Positions 26,651 through 36,030 of a stretch of 64,000 nt of DNA are shown here, piece after piece. Source of the DNA: Ralstonia pickettii (GTDB lineage Bacteria; Pseudomonadota; Gammaproteobacteria; Burkholderiales; Burkholderiaceae); NCBI RefSeq assembly GCF_000607165.1, contig NZ_JFZG01000006.1, positions 992,001-1,056,000 on the forward strand, read 5' to 3'. The notes beneath the pieces were generated by a model that was given only the letters and a program-made list of their open reading frames with translations, was not told the DNA's origin and did not search any database. Within the stretch, counting starts at the first letter, position 1. Each line of letters starts with the position of its first letter. A program made the translations under genes and the position numbers.

Positions 26651-27010
26651 ATGAAAGCTGTACTAACAAAAATTGTATTCACTCTGCAGCCCGGCGAAGT
26701 GGTGGCATTGCGCATGCCGGCCAACCAGAATCTGCGCGTCGAAGAAGCCTACGGGCACGACGTATGGATCACACACGAGAACAAAGCCGGCGACGAATGG
26801 CTGCACGCGGGCGGCAGCGTTGCCGTAAAACGCGGTGAAGAAATCGTCGTCTCGGTAGACCCGAAAGCCCTCGGCCCAGTCGCATTGGCCGTGGAAGCCA
26901 CCGACGGTCACATGCCGCGCCAGCCGTGGCACGTCACGAACGGATGGCGCCACACACTCGCCGCACTCGGCTGGAACGAGCACGCCGACACACCGGTCGT
27001 TGCCGCCTGA
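26651..27010 (+). CDS. DUF2917 domain protein
   Basis: This 119-residue protein of unknown function has a small beta-rich, cupin-like domain (TLQPGEVVALRMPANQNLRV; DVWITHENKAGDEWLHAGG) and a C-terminal Trp/His-rich end. It has no signal peptide. DUF2917 proteins are frequent in Burkholderiales and typically lie divergent to a LysR gene, as here. The start has AAGGAG 9 bases upstream. Confidence 0.82.
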   Translation: MKAVLTKIVFTLQPGEVVALRMPANQNLRVEEAYGHDVWITHENKAGDEWLHAGGSVAVKRGEEIVVSVDPKALGPVALAVEATDGHMPRQPWHVTNGWRHTLAALGWNEHADTPVVAA

Positions 27011-27061
27011 GCCCGAAACCTGTTCTTAGCCTCCTTTGCGGCATCTGCTGCAAAAGCCGAC

Positions 27062-27099
27062 GCCGGCGCCGATGCCTCCCATCGCGCCGGCTTTTTTTT
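27062..27099 (+). terminator. Terminator of the DUF2917 gene
   Basis: Stem GCCGGCG-c-CGATG / CATCG-CGCCGGC with one bulged base and 5-base loop, then eight T. Confidence 0.9.
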
Positions 27100-27169
27100 G
27101 CCCGACCCTGCGACCGAAGCGGGCAAAGGCACAGGGCGCCGTTAGCGGCCCTGCGCTACACTCGCGGGC

Positions 27170-27859
27170 ATGATTCCGATTGACATCGTCGAGCGCGGCT
27201 TGCAGGACTACGCCGCCTGCTTCGACGAAATGCAGACATTCACCGCGCAGCGGGGCCCCGATACGCCCGACACGATCTGGCTGGTCGAACACCCGCCGGT
27301 GTTCACGCTCGGCCTGGCCGGCGATCCGGCGCATCTGTTGGCTCCCGGCAACATCCCGCTGGTGAAAGTTGATCGTGGCGGCCAGATCACCTACCACGGC
27401 CCCGGCCAAGTCGTCGCTTACCTTTTGCTGGATTTGCGCCGACGCGGGCTGTTCGTGAAGGCGCTGGTCGACGCCATCGAGGCGGCCGTCATCGAGACGC
27501 TCGCCACGTATAATGTCGCCTCCGAACGCAAGGCTGGCGCCCCCGGCATCTACCTGTCGAGCGGGCCACATGCTGGCGCCAAGATCGCAGCGCTAGGCCT
27601 GAAGATCCGCAACGGCTGCAGCTACCACGGCGTGAGCCTGAACCTGGCGATGGACCTGTCGCCCTTCACGCAGATCAACCCGTGTGGCTATGCCGGCCTG
27701 GAAACCGTCGATATGGTGACCGCCGGCGCCCGTGATGCGTGCGGACGCGCCGTCGATGCGAACGACTGGCAACCCGTTTCCCGCGGCCTGGCCAATGCGC
27801 TGGTCGCCCAATTGCAGCAACGCGCGCAAGCGCACCCCGCCGAGGCCGCTACCGCATAG
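27170..27859 (+). CDS. lipB: Octanoyltransferase LipB
   Basis: This 229-residue enzyme moves octanoate from acyl carrier protein to the lipoyl domains of 2-oxoacid dehydrogenases and Gcv[13 protein letters not shown] is the acyl-binding signature; the catalytic Lys138 ([11 protein letters not shown]) and Cys172 (INPCGYAG) are both present. The GAP between lipB and lipA is 42 bases, so they form one lipoate operon. Confidence 0.96.
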   Translation: MIPIDIVERGLQDYAACFDEMQTFTAQRGPDTPDTIWLVEHPPVFTLGLAGDPAHLLAPGNIPLVKVDRGGQITYHGPGQVVAYLLLDLRRRGLFVKALVDAIEAAVIETLATYNVASERKAGAPGIYLSSGPHAGAKIAALGLKIRNGCSYHGVSLNLAMDLSPFTQINPCGYAGLETVDMVTAGARDACGRAVDANDWQPVSRGLANALVAQLQQRAQAHPAEAATA

Positions 27860-27901
27860 CGCCCTGAAATGCACGAGCCGCAAGCCCGTGCGGAGAACAC
27901 G

Positions 27902-28903
27902 ATGACCGATTCCGCCGCCGGCGCCACTGAAGTCGCCACCCCTGCCACCCCGTCGAACAAGCCGTACGACGCGACGGCCAAGCAGAAGTCGCTCGACAAG
28001 ACCGCACGCATTCCCATCAAGATCGTGCCGGCCGAGAAGCTCAAGAAGCCGGATTGGATTCGCGTGCGCGCCGCCACCGGCAACTCGCGCTTCTACGAAA
28101 TCAAGGACATCCTGCGCGCCAACAACCTCGTGACGGTGTGCGAAGAGGCAAGCTGCCCGAACATTGGCGAGTGCTTCGGCAAGGGCACGGCTACGTTCAT
28201 GATCATGGGCGACAAGTGCACGCGCCGCTGCCCGTTCTGCGACGTCGGGCACGGCCGCCCAGACCCGCTCGACGTGAACGAGCCGGAAAACCTGGCCAAG
28301 ACGATCGCTCAACTCAAGCTCAACTACGTCGTCATCACCAGCGTCGACCGCGACGACCTGCGTGACGGCGGCGCCCAGCATTACGTCGATTGCATCTCGC
28401 GTACGCGCGCCCTGTCGCCGGCCACGCGCATCGAAGTGCTGGTGCCGGACTTCCGCGGCCGCCTGGAGAAGGCGCTGGACATTCTGCAGGAATGCCCGCC
28501 CGACGTGATGAATCACAACCTCGAAACGGTGCCCCGCCTGTACAAGCAGGCCCGCCCCGGTGCGGACTACGCGCACTCGCTCAAGTTGCTGAAGGACTTC
28601 AAGGCCCGCAACCCGAACGTGCCGACCAAGTCCGGCCTGATGGTGGGCCTGGGCGAGACGGATGAGGAAATCCTCGAAGTCATGCGCGACATGCGCGAGC
28701 ACGACATCGACATGCTCACGATCGGCCAGTATCTGGCGCCGTCGGGCCACCATCTGCCGGTGCTGCGCTACGTGCACCCGGACACCTTCAAGATGTTCGA
28801 AGAGAAGGCGTACGAGATGGGTTTCACGCACGCGGCCGTGGGCGCCATGGTGCGCAGCTCGTACCACGCGGATCAGCAGGCACACGAAGCCGGCGTGGTC
28901 TGA
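27902..28903 (+). CDS. lipA: Lipoyl synthase LipA
   Basis: This 333-residue radical-SAM enzyme inserts two sulfurs into the octanoyl chain placed by LipB. The auxiliary 4Fe-4S cluster uses Cys80, Cys85 and Cys91 ([12 protein letters not shown]). The SAM cluster uses Cys106, Cys110 and Cys113 (CTRRCPFC). The C-terminal RSSYHAD carries the conserved Ser ligand of the auxiliary cluster. A GTG/ATG choice upstream exists, but ATG 27902 has GGAG at a good distance. The N-terminal 40 residues are Ala/Thr/Lys-rich. Confidence 0.97.
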   Translation: MTDSAAGATEVATPATPSNKPYDATAKQKSLDKTARIPIKIVPAEKLKKPDWIRVRAATGNSRFYEIKDILRANNLVTVCEEASCPNIGECFGKGTATFMIMGDKCTRRCPFCDVGHGRPDPLDVNEPENLAKTIAQLKLNYVVITSVDRDDLRDGGAQHYVDCISRTRALSPATRIEVLVPDFRGRLEKALDILQECPPDVMNHNLETVPRLYKQARPGADYAHSLKLLKDFKARNPNVPTKSGLMVGLGETDEEILEVMRDMREHDIDMLTIGQYLAPSGHHLPVLRYVHPDTFKMFEEKAYEMGFTHAAVGAMVRSSYHADQQAHEAGVV

Positions 28904-28930
28904 TCACGAAGCAGAAACGCAGCACAAACA

Positions 28931-28964
28931 AAAAGGGCCTTGGGTTGTACCCCAAGGCCCTTTT
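28931..28964. terminator. Bidirectional terminator after lipA
   Basis: 14-bp perfect stem AAAAGGGCCTTGGG / CCCAAGGCCCTTTT with 6-base loop; serves lipA and the opposing repeat-protein gene. Confidence 0.95.
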
Positions 28965-28981
28965 GCTTTGATGCGGCTCGA

Positions 28982-29443
28982 TCAGACGCGCGAAGCGCCA
29001 TCCTTCGGATACGAGGCATCGCCGTTCCACGACAGATAGCCGTAGGTATCAGCTTGGCGATCAGCGCCCTGTGTGTAGACGTCGTACTTGGCGGCAGCGC
29101 CATCAGTGTACGGATCGGCCTTGGCGATTGCGCCATCGGTGTACGGGTCAGCCCTGCCGACAGCACCTTGGGTGTACGGATCGAAGCGGTCGTTCTTCCA
29201 CGACAGGTAGCCGTAGGTATCGGCTTGGCGATCGGCGCCTTGGGTATAGACGTCGTACTTGGCGGCAGCGCCCTGGGTGTACGGATCAGCCTTGGCGACA
29301 GCGCCTTGCGTGTACGGATCAGCACTGCTTTGGACGGCAGCGGCGGCCGGTTGGGCCGACAGCAGCGCTGCGGAAGCCGAAACCGTGGCCACCAGGGCCA
29401 GCAGAGCGTTACGGGAGAAAGCGGTTGCGAGACGGGTGTTCAT
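28982..29443 (-). CDS. Small exported protein made of 11-residue YTQG repeats
   Basis: I do not recognise a function. The 153-residue product has a signal peptide (about 1-36). The rest is nearly all repeat: seven copies of DPYTQGA-like heptads (residues 42, 53, 64, 88, 99, 110, 121) spaced by 11, in two blocks, each closing with DTYGYLSW (residues 75 and 132). The blocks are also alike in DNA, offset by 171 bases, so they arose by duplication. Short aromatic/Asp/Gly repeats suggest a beta or extended surface structure, perhaps metal or sugar binding. AGGAG precedes the ATG. The gene is flanked by terminators and stands alone. Confidence 0.75.
   Translation of the reverse strand: MNTRLATAFSRNALLALVATVSASAALLSAQPAAAAVQSSADPYTQGAVAKADPYTQGAAAKYDVYTQGADRQADTYGYLSWKNDRFDPYTQGAVGRADPYTDGAIAKADPYTDGAAAKYDVYTQGADRQADTYGYLSWNGDASYPKDGASRV
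29027..29273. repeat. Two direct DNA repeats inside the YTQG-repeat gene
   Basis: A segment of about 60 bases beginning near 29030 (including cgtaggtatc at 29041) recurs with few changes 171 bases later (cgtaggtatc at 29212). It encodes the DVYTQGADRQADTYGYLSW ends of both protein blocks. Confidence 0.8.
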
Positions 29444-29642
29444 GATGGGCTCCTGATCTGTCTGGATATTCGGTTGCGCTCAGTTCGTTGCGCTTGTGAT
29501 CAGAATAGATCGTTGCCCATGATGAATAAATACTCAATTTAAGAAAATACTGTTCTTCATACATCAACAATTGTTCAGCACCCGTGCCGGAAAAAGAGAC
29601 TCTTGAGCCATATATCTAGCGGCGATCCCAAATCGGTCCCGC

Positions 29643-29669
29643 AAAAAAACCGCGTACGTAGACGCGGTT
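29643..29669 (-). terminator. Terminator of the betB-betA-torF-membrane protein operon
   Basis: Stem AACCGCGT / ACGCGGTT (29648-29655 and 29662-29669) followed on the minus strand by seven T, 20-45 bases after the membrane-protein stop. Confidence 0.88.
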
Positions 29670-29688
29670 TTAACCGTGAGGGGCGAAC

Positions 29689-29991
29689 CTACTGCTGCGC
29701 GGGATGCCCCGGGCGCGGCGCGCCAGCGGGTTCCGCTACCGGCCGCCCCGCTTGCTTATTCCGCCACCAGCCCATCAGCGTCAGCGCCAGCCAGAAGAAC
29801 TGGGTGAGAAACGACGCGAGATTGAACGCGCCCATCAGCGAAATCAGGATGCAAATCGGTCCAAGCAAATTGAGGCGAACGGCAAATGCGCCGGTCGGCG
29901 GCTTATGCAGGACCTGCACGCCAAAGTGCGCAGAAACATAAGCGGCGACGCCGACCAGACCGACAACGTCGGTAAAACCCAGGGAGGCCAT
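29689..29991 (-). CDS. CBU_0592-like small membrane protein
   Basis: This 100-residue protein has three hydrophobic helices (roughly 5-24, 37-55 and 58-74) and a Pro-rich tail. It resembles the CBU_0592 family of small integral membrane proteins with unknown role. It is last in the run betB-betA-torF, 65 bases after torF, and is followed by a terminator, so it is probably transcribed with the choline-oxidation genes. Confidence 0.72.
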   Translation of the reverse strand: MASLGFTDVVGLVGVAAYVSAHFGVQVLHKPPTGAFAVRLNLLGPICILISLMGAFNLASFLTQFFWLALTLMGWWRNKQAGRPVAEPAGAPRPGHPAQQ

Positions 29992-30056
29992 GGTGTGTGC
30001 TTTGAAAGCAGAGGTTGTGGAGAAAGGGTTGCAGGTAGCGCGCCGTCGCCTGCCGC

Positions 30057-30866
30057 TCAGTACTTGGCCGTCAGCTTGAGGGCGACCGTGCGTCGGCCGA
30101 GCGTCATGCGATCAGTGCCGTTGCGCACGGAGACCTGACGGGCGTAGGCAGATGCGTCCGCACCGGTCAACGCAGCGGACAGCGTCAAGAACTTGTTGAT
30201 GGGGCGCGAGAGTTCAATGCGGTAGTCAGTGAAACTGAACGCGCTGTGGTTGCGCACGTGCTCGTGGCCAATATGCAGGCCGAGTGTGAAGTCGTTGGGC
30301 AAGGGCACGGCCCAGTTGGCTTCGGCGTAGGTGGAACCGCGGCTGCCGCGATCGATGCCGTCGGCCAGCGAATTGCCATCGAAGCCGAAGTAGTTCGACA
30401 GGGATGTCCACAACTTGACCGACACGCCGCGCCAGCCGGCGCCGACCATCCATTCCGTGTAGTCGTAGCCCGTGCCGGGGCCGCCGCCGACCGCCTTGTC
30501 GTAGCGGGCACCGGGGTACCAGTAGCGGTAGAGCCCGGTGGTCAACTCGACGCCATGCGCAACGGTGGTGGCATAGCCGAGGTAGGTATCGATCTCGGCA
30601 TGTGCCCCTGCAATGACGTGATCGCTGACCTGGGAACCCCATGCACCGGCATAGAAACCGCTCGGTGCGGTGTAATCGACGCCGGCCTGCAGGGCAGGTT
30701 TTCCCCAGGTCTGGTGCAGGCCGCGCGAGACGTATTGCGAGACAACCGATGCATTGGCCGACCAGCGCTTGTCCTCGCCGGCCGGCACGTCATCCGCCAG
30801 TGCGGGCAGGGCAGCAGCGCACGCCGCCGCCCCACCCAGCATTGTCGCGACCTTGCGCCAGCGCAT
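30057..30866 (-). CDS. TorF-family putative porin (betaine operon copy)
   Basis: This 269-residue protein has a signal peptide (cleavage after PALA, residue 24), SQYVSRGLHQTWGKPALQAGV as the family signature, and a C-terminal aromatic residue (TAKY) as expected for an outer-membrane barrel. The ATG shares its A with the TGA of betA (TGATG), so translation is coupled to choline dehydrogenase. A GTG one codon earlier is also possible. It is a paralogue of 10011-10826; only the signature and layout are close. Passage of choline or betaine is inference from position. Confidence 0.82.
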   Translation of the reverse strand: MRWRKVATMLGGAAACAAALPALADDVPAGEDKRWSANASVVSQYVSRGLHQTWGKPALQAGVDYTAPSGFYAGAWGSQVSDHVIAGAHAEIDTYLGYATTVAHGVELTTGLYRYWYPGARYDKAVGGGPGTGYDYTEWMVGAGWRGVSVKLWTSLSNYFGFDGNSLADGIDRGSRGSTYAEANWAVPLPNDFTLGLHIGHEHVRNHSAFSFTDYRIELSRPINKFLTLSAALTGADASAYARQVSVRNGTDRMTLGRRTVALKLTAKY

Positions 30867-32587
30867 CACGCCACCACCAGTTCACTGGCGACCAGCGGTT
30901 TGGCCGGCGCCTGCAGCGGCGATTTGCCATGCACATAGAACGCCGCATCGGAGCGAGCGAGCGGCGCCACACCGCGAATGCGGTCGGCAATCTTCTCGGC
31001 CATCATGATCGTCGGCGCATTCAGGTTGCCGGTGACGATGCGCGGCATGATCGACGCATCGACCACGCGAAGTCCGTCGAGTCCATGCACGCGGCCCTCG
31101 TTGTCGACCACGGCCATCGGGTCGTCTGCGGGCCCCATCTTGCAGGTGCAGGACGGATGGAGTGCGGTCTCGGCGTGATGGCGTACGAAGGCATCGATCT
31201 CGGCATCGGTCTGCACGCTCGGACCGGGGCTGATTTCGCGACCGCGGTATTGATCGAAGGCACGCTGCGCGATGATGTCGCGCGTGATGCGCACACCGGC
31301 ACGGAACTCGCGCCAATCCACATCGTGCGCCATGTAATTGAAGAGGATGCGCGGCTTGTCACGCGGATCGCGCGAGGCGAGCTTCACGTAGCCCCTGGAT
31401 GGCGAACGCATCGAACCCACGTGGCACTGGAACCCATGCATCTTCACGGGGTTGCTGCCGTCGTAGTTCACGGCCAGCGGCAGGAAGTGGTACTGAATGT
31501 TCGGCCACTCGAAGCTGTCATCGCTGCGGATGAAGCCGCCCGCCTCGAAGTGGTTGCTGGCGCCGGGGCCAGTGCCGTGCATGTACCACTCCAGGCCGAC
31601 CTTCGGCTTGTTGTACCAGAGCGTGTTTTCGTAGATCGACACCGGCCGGATGCACTCGTACTGGATGTACATCTCCAGGTGGTCCTGCAGGTTCTCGCCC
31701 ACGCCCGGGAGGTGCGCGACCGAGTGGATGCCCATCGCGCGCAGGTCATCCGCATTGCCCACGCCCGAGCGCTGCAGCAACTGGGGCGAAGCGATAGCGC
31801 CACTGGTGACGATCACCTCGCGGCGCGCACGCCATGTTTCGCGCTTGCCATCCATCAGCGCTTCGACGCCCACGGCACGCGTGCCATCGAAGATCACGCG
31901 ATCGGCCAGCACGCGTGGCAGCACGGTCAGCGTGGACCGTTTGCGCGCATTGTCGAGGTAGCACAGCGATGTACTGGCACGTCGACCCTTGGCGGTCACG
32001 GTGCGATCCATCGGGCCCAGACCTTCCTGGCGATAGCCGTTCAGATCGTCCGTAGCCGGGATGCCGGCTTGCTCACCGGCTTCGATAAAGGCGTGGAACA
32101 GCAGGCTGTTGTCGTGCTTGGGCGTGGTGACCTGCAGCGGGCCAGCGTCGCCGTGCCAGTCGTTGGCGCCCTTGTCGTACGTCTCCGATTTGCGGAAGTA
32201 CGGCAGGCAGTCGGCATAGGTCCAGTCGTCCAACTGAAAATCGCTCGCCCAGCGCTCATAGTCCATCGCGTTGCCGCGAATGAAACACATGCCGTTGATG
32301 AGCGACGAGCCGCCCAGCCCCTTGCCGCGGCCTTGCGACATGCGGCGGTTATTCATGTGCGGCTCGGGCTCGGTTTCGTAGGCCCAGTTGTACGCGGTGC
32401 CCTGCAGCGGATACGCCAGTGCCGCCGGCATCTGCGTGCGGAAATCCCAGCGATGGTCAGGGCCGCCCGCTTCGAGCAGCAGCACGGTCACGTCCGGGTC
32501 TTCAGTGAGGCGCGCAGCCAGCACGCAGCCGGCAGAGCCCGCGCCCACGATGATGTAGTCGTATTCCTGTACGGTGTTTGTGGTCAA
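30866..32587 (-). CDS. betA: Choline dehydrogenase BetA
   Basis: This 573-residue GMC-family flavoprotein oxidises choline to betaine aldehyde. The FAD-binding loop [10 protein letters not shown] is at the N-terminus, with [15 protein letters not shown] and [11 protein letters not shown] as GMC signatures. The C-terminal HPSCTCKMG region contains the catalytic His, and [15 protein letters not shown] ends the fold. The start is TTG at 32587: GGGAGGG lies 6 bases upstream and the product then begins [17 protein letters not shown] longer frame to 32740 overlaps betB and is not real. The gap to betB is only 17 bases. Confidence 0.93.
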   Translation of the reverse strand: MTTNTVQEYDYIIVGAGSAGCVLAARLTEDPDVTVLLLEAGGPDHRWDFRTQMPAALAYPLQGTAYNWAYETEPEPHMNNRRMSQGRGKGLGGSSLINGMCFIRGNAMDYERWASDFQLDDWTYADCLPYFRKSETYDKGANDWHGDAGPLQVTTPKHDNSLLFHAFIEAGEQAGIPATDDLNGYRQEGLGPMDRTVTAKGRRASTSLCYLDNARKRSTLTVLPRVLADRVIFDGTRAVGVEALMDGKRETWRARREVIVTSGAIASPQLLQRSGVGNADDLRAMGIHSVAHLPGVGENLQDHLEMYIQYECIRPVSIYENTLWYNKPKVGLEWYMHGTGPGASNHFEAGGFIRSDDSFEWPNIQYHFLPLAVNYDGSNPVKMHGFQCHVGSMRSPSRGYVKLASRDPRDKPRILFNYMAHDVDWREFRAGVRITRDIIAQRAFDQYRGREISPGPSVQTDAEIDAFVRHHAETALHPSCTCKMGPADDPMAVVDNEGRVHGLDGLRVVDASIMPRIVTGNLNAPTIMMAEKIADRIRGVAPLARSDAAFYVHGKSPLQAPAKPLVASELVVA

Positions 32588-32604
32588 AAGATGCCCTCCC
32601 GTTC

Positions 32605-34128
32605 TTACGCAGCGTCCGCGCCGAACCAGCCCATCGGCTGCGGAGCGAGGTTGATGTAGCTGTGCTTGAGTTCGGTGTACTCGTCCAGTCCGCCGCGGCC
32701 CAGTTCGCGGCCGATGCCGCTGGCCTTGTAGCCGCCCCACGGTGCCTCGGGAAAGTACGGGTGATAGTCATTGGCCCACACGGTGCCGAAGCGCAGTGCG
32801 CGGGTCACACGGTTGGCGCGGTTCAGGTCGGCCGTCCACACGGCGCCGGCTAAACCGAACGGCGTGGCGTTGGCGCGGCGCACGGCTTCTTCTTCGGTGG
32901 AAAAGCGCTCAACGGTCAGCGCCGGGCCGAAGATTTCTTCGGTGGCGATCTTCATGTCGTCGCGCACATTGGTCAGCACGGTCGGCTCCAGCCAGAAGCC
33001 ACGCTGGAATGCCTCGCCTTCCGGTGCCTTGCCGCCACAGCGCAGCACAGCACCTTCCTGCACGCCGGCCTGGATCATGTTGATGATCTTCTGGCGCTGG
33101 AAGGCGGATTGCACCGGGCCCATCTCCGTGCCTTCAGCGAAGCCATTGCCCACGCGGATGCGTTTGACGCGCTCGACCAGCGCATCGACAAAGCGGTCGT
33201 GGATACCGTCTTGCAGCATCAGGCGCGATCCGGCCGAGCACACTTGACCCGCGTGGAAGAACGCCGCGTTGACCGCGTAATCGACGGCGGTATCGAAGTC
33301 CGCATCGTCGAAGATGATGTTCGGGTTCTTGCCGCCCAACTCCAGGCCGATCTTCTTGAAGTTGCCGATGGCCGCGCTCATGACCGCCGCGCCGGCAACC
33401 GCGCCGCCCGTGAACGACACGAGATCCACGTCCAGGTTGCGCGACAGCTCGGCACCGGCTTCACCCGCGCCCGTGACGAGGTTGAACACGCCCGCCGGCA
33501 CGCCGACCTCAACCAGCAGCTCGGTAAAGCGGTGCGTGGTCAGCGGCGTCAGGTTGCTCGGCTTGACGATGACGGTGTTGCCCGCGCCCAGCGCCGGCGC
33601 GATCTTCCAGGCGGCTTGCAGCAGCGGGTAGTTCCATGGCGTGATGAGGCCGCACACGCCCACCGGCTCGCGCAGCGTACGGCTGATGACGGTGTCCGGT
33701 GCCTCGTTGATGAGGCCGGATTCCGTGGCGACCAGGCCCGCGAAGTAGCGGAACGTCGCGGCAATGCCGTCCATGTCCCAGCGGCTTTCGATGATGGTTT
33801 TGCCGGTGTTGAGCGATTCGAGCGTCGCCAGGTTCTCGGCGTCGGCGTCGATGGCGTCGGCAATCCGGTTGAGCAGGCGTGCACGCTCGCGCGGGCCGGT
33901 CTGGCGCCACGGGCCTTCGTCGAATGCGCGACGGGCGGCGGCGATGGCGCGCTGCGCATCGGCCACGGAGGCGTCGGCCGCCTGCGTCAGGACGTTTTCG
34001 GTGGCGGGATCGACGATGTCGCGGTACACGCCGCCTTCGGGCTGCACCCACTGGCCGTCGATATAGAGATCAAGACGGGGAGCCAGTGCGGCGGAACGGA
34101 AATCGGTGGAAAGGGAAGCTTGCGTCAT
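32605..34128 (-). CDS. betB: Betaine aldehyde dehydrogenase BetB
   Basis: This 507-residue NAD(P)-dependent enzyme makes glycine betaine from betaine aldehyde, giving osmoprotection or carbon and nitrogen. Aldehyde dehydrogenase landmarks are complete: [20 protein letters not shown], the catalytic Glu in [11 protein letters not shown], and the catalytic Cys in [15 protein letters not shown] 34128 was chosen at the conserved N-terminus. It is first in a four-gene operon. No TetR-type BetI gene is adjacent; the divergent XRE-PAS gene takes its place. Confidence 0.95.
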   Translation of the reverse strand: MTQASLSTDFRSAALAPRLDLYIDGQWVQPEGGVYRDIVDPATENVLTQAADASVADAQRAIAAARRAFDEGPWRQTGPRERARLLNRIADAIDADAENLATLESLNTGKTIIESRWDMDGIAATFRYFAGLVATESGLINEAPDTVISRTLREPVGVCGLITPWNYPLLQAAWKIAPALGAGNTVIVKPSNLTPLTTHRFTELLVEVGVPAGVFNLVTGAGEAGAELSRNLDVDLVSFTGGAVAGAAVMSAAIGNFKKIGLELGGKNPNIIFDDADFDTAVDYAVNAAFFHAGQVCSAGSRLMLQDGIHDRFVDALVERVKRIRVGNGFAEGTEMGPVQSAFQRQKIINMIQAGVQEGAVLRCGGKAPEGEAFQRGFWLEPTVLTNVRDDMKIATEEIFGPALTVERFSTEEEAVRRANATPFGLAGAVWTADLNRANRVTRALRFGTVWANDYHPYFPEAPWGGYKASGIGRELGRGGLDEYTELKHSYINLAPQPMGWFGADAA

Positions 34129-34397
34129 ATCCAGTACCCCTGTGGATGATGGGCGCGCAAAGAAGTCGGCGCCCGAAATGCCGGCACCGAGGCGTCTTGT
34201 CAGACACCCATCCGATGCGGCGACCCTGAAATTCACTGATGGTGTTTTTATTTACCTTTGGAGAATTTTCGACTAGTCTAGAAAAAATTAGTTGCACCAG
34301 GCCAATCGTTATGACCTAACGCTGCAATTTATCGATAAATTCTCGCTATTTTTGTCACGCTATACTGTCGCGAATCACTTCCAGTCAATCCGCCCCC
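34129..34397. promoter_or_regulatory. AT-rich divergent control region of betB and the XRE-PAS gene
   Basis: This 269-base region is richer in A/T than its surroundings. It holds a perfect 16-base palindrome AATTTATCGATAAATT (34326-34341), an 8-base palindrome GACTAGTC (34271-34278) and a TATACT -10-like element (34361-34366) 31 bases before the XRE-PAS start. The layout suggests an autoregulated divergent promoter. Confidence 0.6.
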
Positions 34398-35843
34398 ATG
34401 ACCGCCGCAGCACTTCCGCCGTCCGACGGCCCACTTGATGACGACAGCTTTGCTGGCCGCCTTAAAGGCGTGCTGACGCGCGGTCGCATCCAGCTCAAGC
34501 AAGTGGCGGCGGCGCTGGGCGTGTCACCGTCTGCCGTCCATAAATGGACGCGCGGCGGCGAGATCGAATACGCCAACCTGCTCGCGCTGGCGCGCTTCCT
34601 GAACGTGAACTGGCTCTGGCTGCGCTACGGCGACCGGGCTCTGGCCGACCTGGAAGCCAGCCTGGCCACCGACGCCCGCGCCCGCGAAGGCCGCCAGAAG
34701 CACATCGCCGCGATCATGGAAAGTGAGGCGCGCATGACCTTCGCGCAGGAGATTTCCGGCGTGGTTACGTGGGAGTGGAACCTGCTGACGGATGCGGTGG
34801 CGTATTCGCCGAATGTCGCGCGCCTGTTTGGACGGCCGATCCGCACGCTGGAGGATTTCTGGCAATGCGTCGTTGCCGAAGACGTGCCGGGTGTGCAGGC
34901 GGCAATCGCTCAGAACCTGACCGCGGGCGGCGTCTACGCCCATGAATTCCGCATCGCACCGGCACCCGACGTGGTGCGCTGGATCGTCTCACGCGCCACG
35001 CTCGTGCGCGACGCACAGGACCGGCCGGTCAAAATGATCGGCCTGAGCCTCGATACCACCGAGCGCCACACGGCCGAAGCCGCGTTGCGTGATTCAGAGG
35101 CGCTGCTGGCCAAGGCGCAGCAGATCGCCCACCTCGGCAGTTGGATCTGGGAACCCGGCAGCGACGCCTGCCGCTGGACGGATGAGGCCTACCGCCTCTT
35201 CGGCTGGGCGCCGCAAGTCACGCCGGTGACGATGGCTCGTTATCTGGACGCCATCGTTCCCGCAGACCGCGCCCGTGTGCAGGCCGTGTTGGATCGGGCC
35301 GTCGCCTCACGGCAGCCGTATCGCGTCGAATACACCATCACCCTGCCCGATGGCACGCGCCGCCACCTTCGTGAGGAAGGCGAGGCGCAGGACCCTTCCG
35401 CGGCCACGCCCACGATGATCGGCGCGGCGCAGGACATTACCGCGCAAGTGCAAGCGCAGGCCGCGTTCCGTGACAGTGAGTCCAAACTGCGCACGCTGTT
35501 CGAGCAAGCACCGATCGGTATCGCGCAGGTCAGCCTGGAAGGCCGCTGCCTGAGCGCCAACCCGTGGTTGTGCAAGCTGCTGGGCCAGTCCGAAGCGGCG
35601 CTGCAGCAACGCACGCTGCTGGACCTCACGCACCGCAGTGACCTCGCACGCCATCTGCGCCAATACGGCGAGTTGCTCGCCGGGACGGTGCCCACGTATG
35701 CGCTCACGCTGCAGTTGGTACGCGGCGACGGCTCGGCAGTGCCGGTGCGCATGACCACGTCCTTGGCACGCGACCCGGCCACAGATGCCCCGCTGCACAT
35801 GATCACCGTGGTCAATACGGTGCCCGAGGCGGGCGCGTCCTAG
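34398..35843 (+). CDS. XRE helix-turn-helix regulator with three PAS domains
   Basis: This 481-residue protein is cytoplasmic, with no membrane segment. The N-terminal XRE-type HTH is at about 20-68 (LKQVAAALGVSPSAVHKWTRGG). PAS/PAC units follow at about 105-222, 230-348 and 358-475 (LSLDTTERHTAEAAL and GAAQDITAQVQAQ are PAC ends). No kinase, GGDEF or EAL output follows, so the protein probably binds DNA and senses small ligands or redox state through PAS. Its position divergent to betB suggests control of betaine genes; this has not been shown. Confidence 0.8.
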   Translation: MTAAALPPSDGPLDDDSFAGRLKGVLTRGRIQLKQVAAALGVSPSAVHKWTRGGEIEYANLLALARFLNVNWLWLRYGDRALADLEASLATDARAREGRQKHIAAIMESEARMTFAQEISGVVTWEWNLLTDAVAYSPNVARLFGRPIRTLEDFWQCVVAEDVPGVQAAIAQNLTAGGVYAHEFRIAPAPDVVRWIVSRATLVRDAQDRPVKMIGLSLDTTERHTAEAALRDSEALLAKAQQIAHLGSWIWEPGSDACRWTDEAYRLFGWAPQVTPVTMARYLDAIVPADRARVQAVLDRAVASRQPYRVEYTITLPDGTRRHLREEGEAQDPSAATPTMIGAAQDITAQVQAQAAFRDSESKLRTLFEQAPIGIAQVSLEGRCLSANPWLCKLLGQSEAALQQRTLLDLTHRSDLARHLRQYGELLAGTVPTYALTLQLVRGDGSAVPVRMTTSLARDPATDAPLHMITVVNTVPEAGAS

Positions 35844-36030
35844 CCTACGGCGTCAACTGACGTCGCGAACGTCAACGCCTGACATTTCCAATCCATCACG
35901 ATTTTTCCGGCACGCCTGGAGGGCCGGCATAGACTCCAAAGAACTATTAGTTAATTTCTTAACCTCCAGTAACTAGGGCGTCACACGCGTTTTCCCTGCA
36001 CCTGGCGCCTACAGAACAAGGAGATCGGTT

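Noticed and set aside
29027-29443. Tandem repeats as a CRISPR-like array
   Set aside because: Repeats are in frame, translate to a regular 11-residue protein pattern, and follow a signal peptide; spacing and variation do not fit CRISPR.
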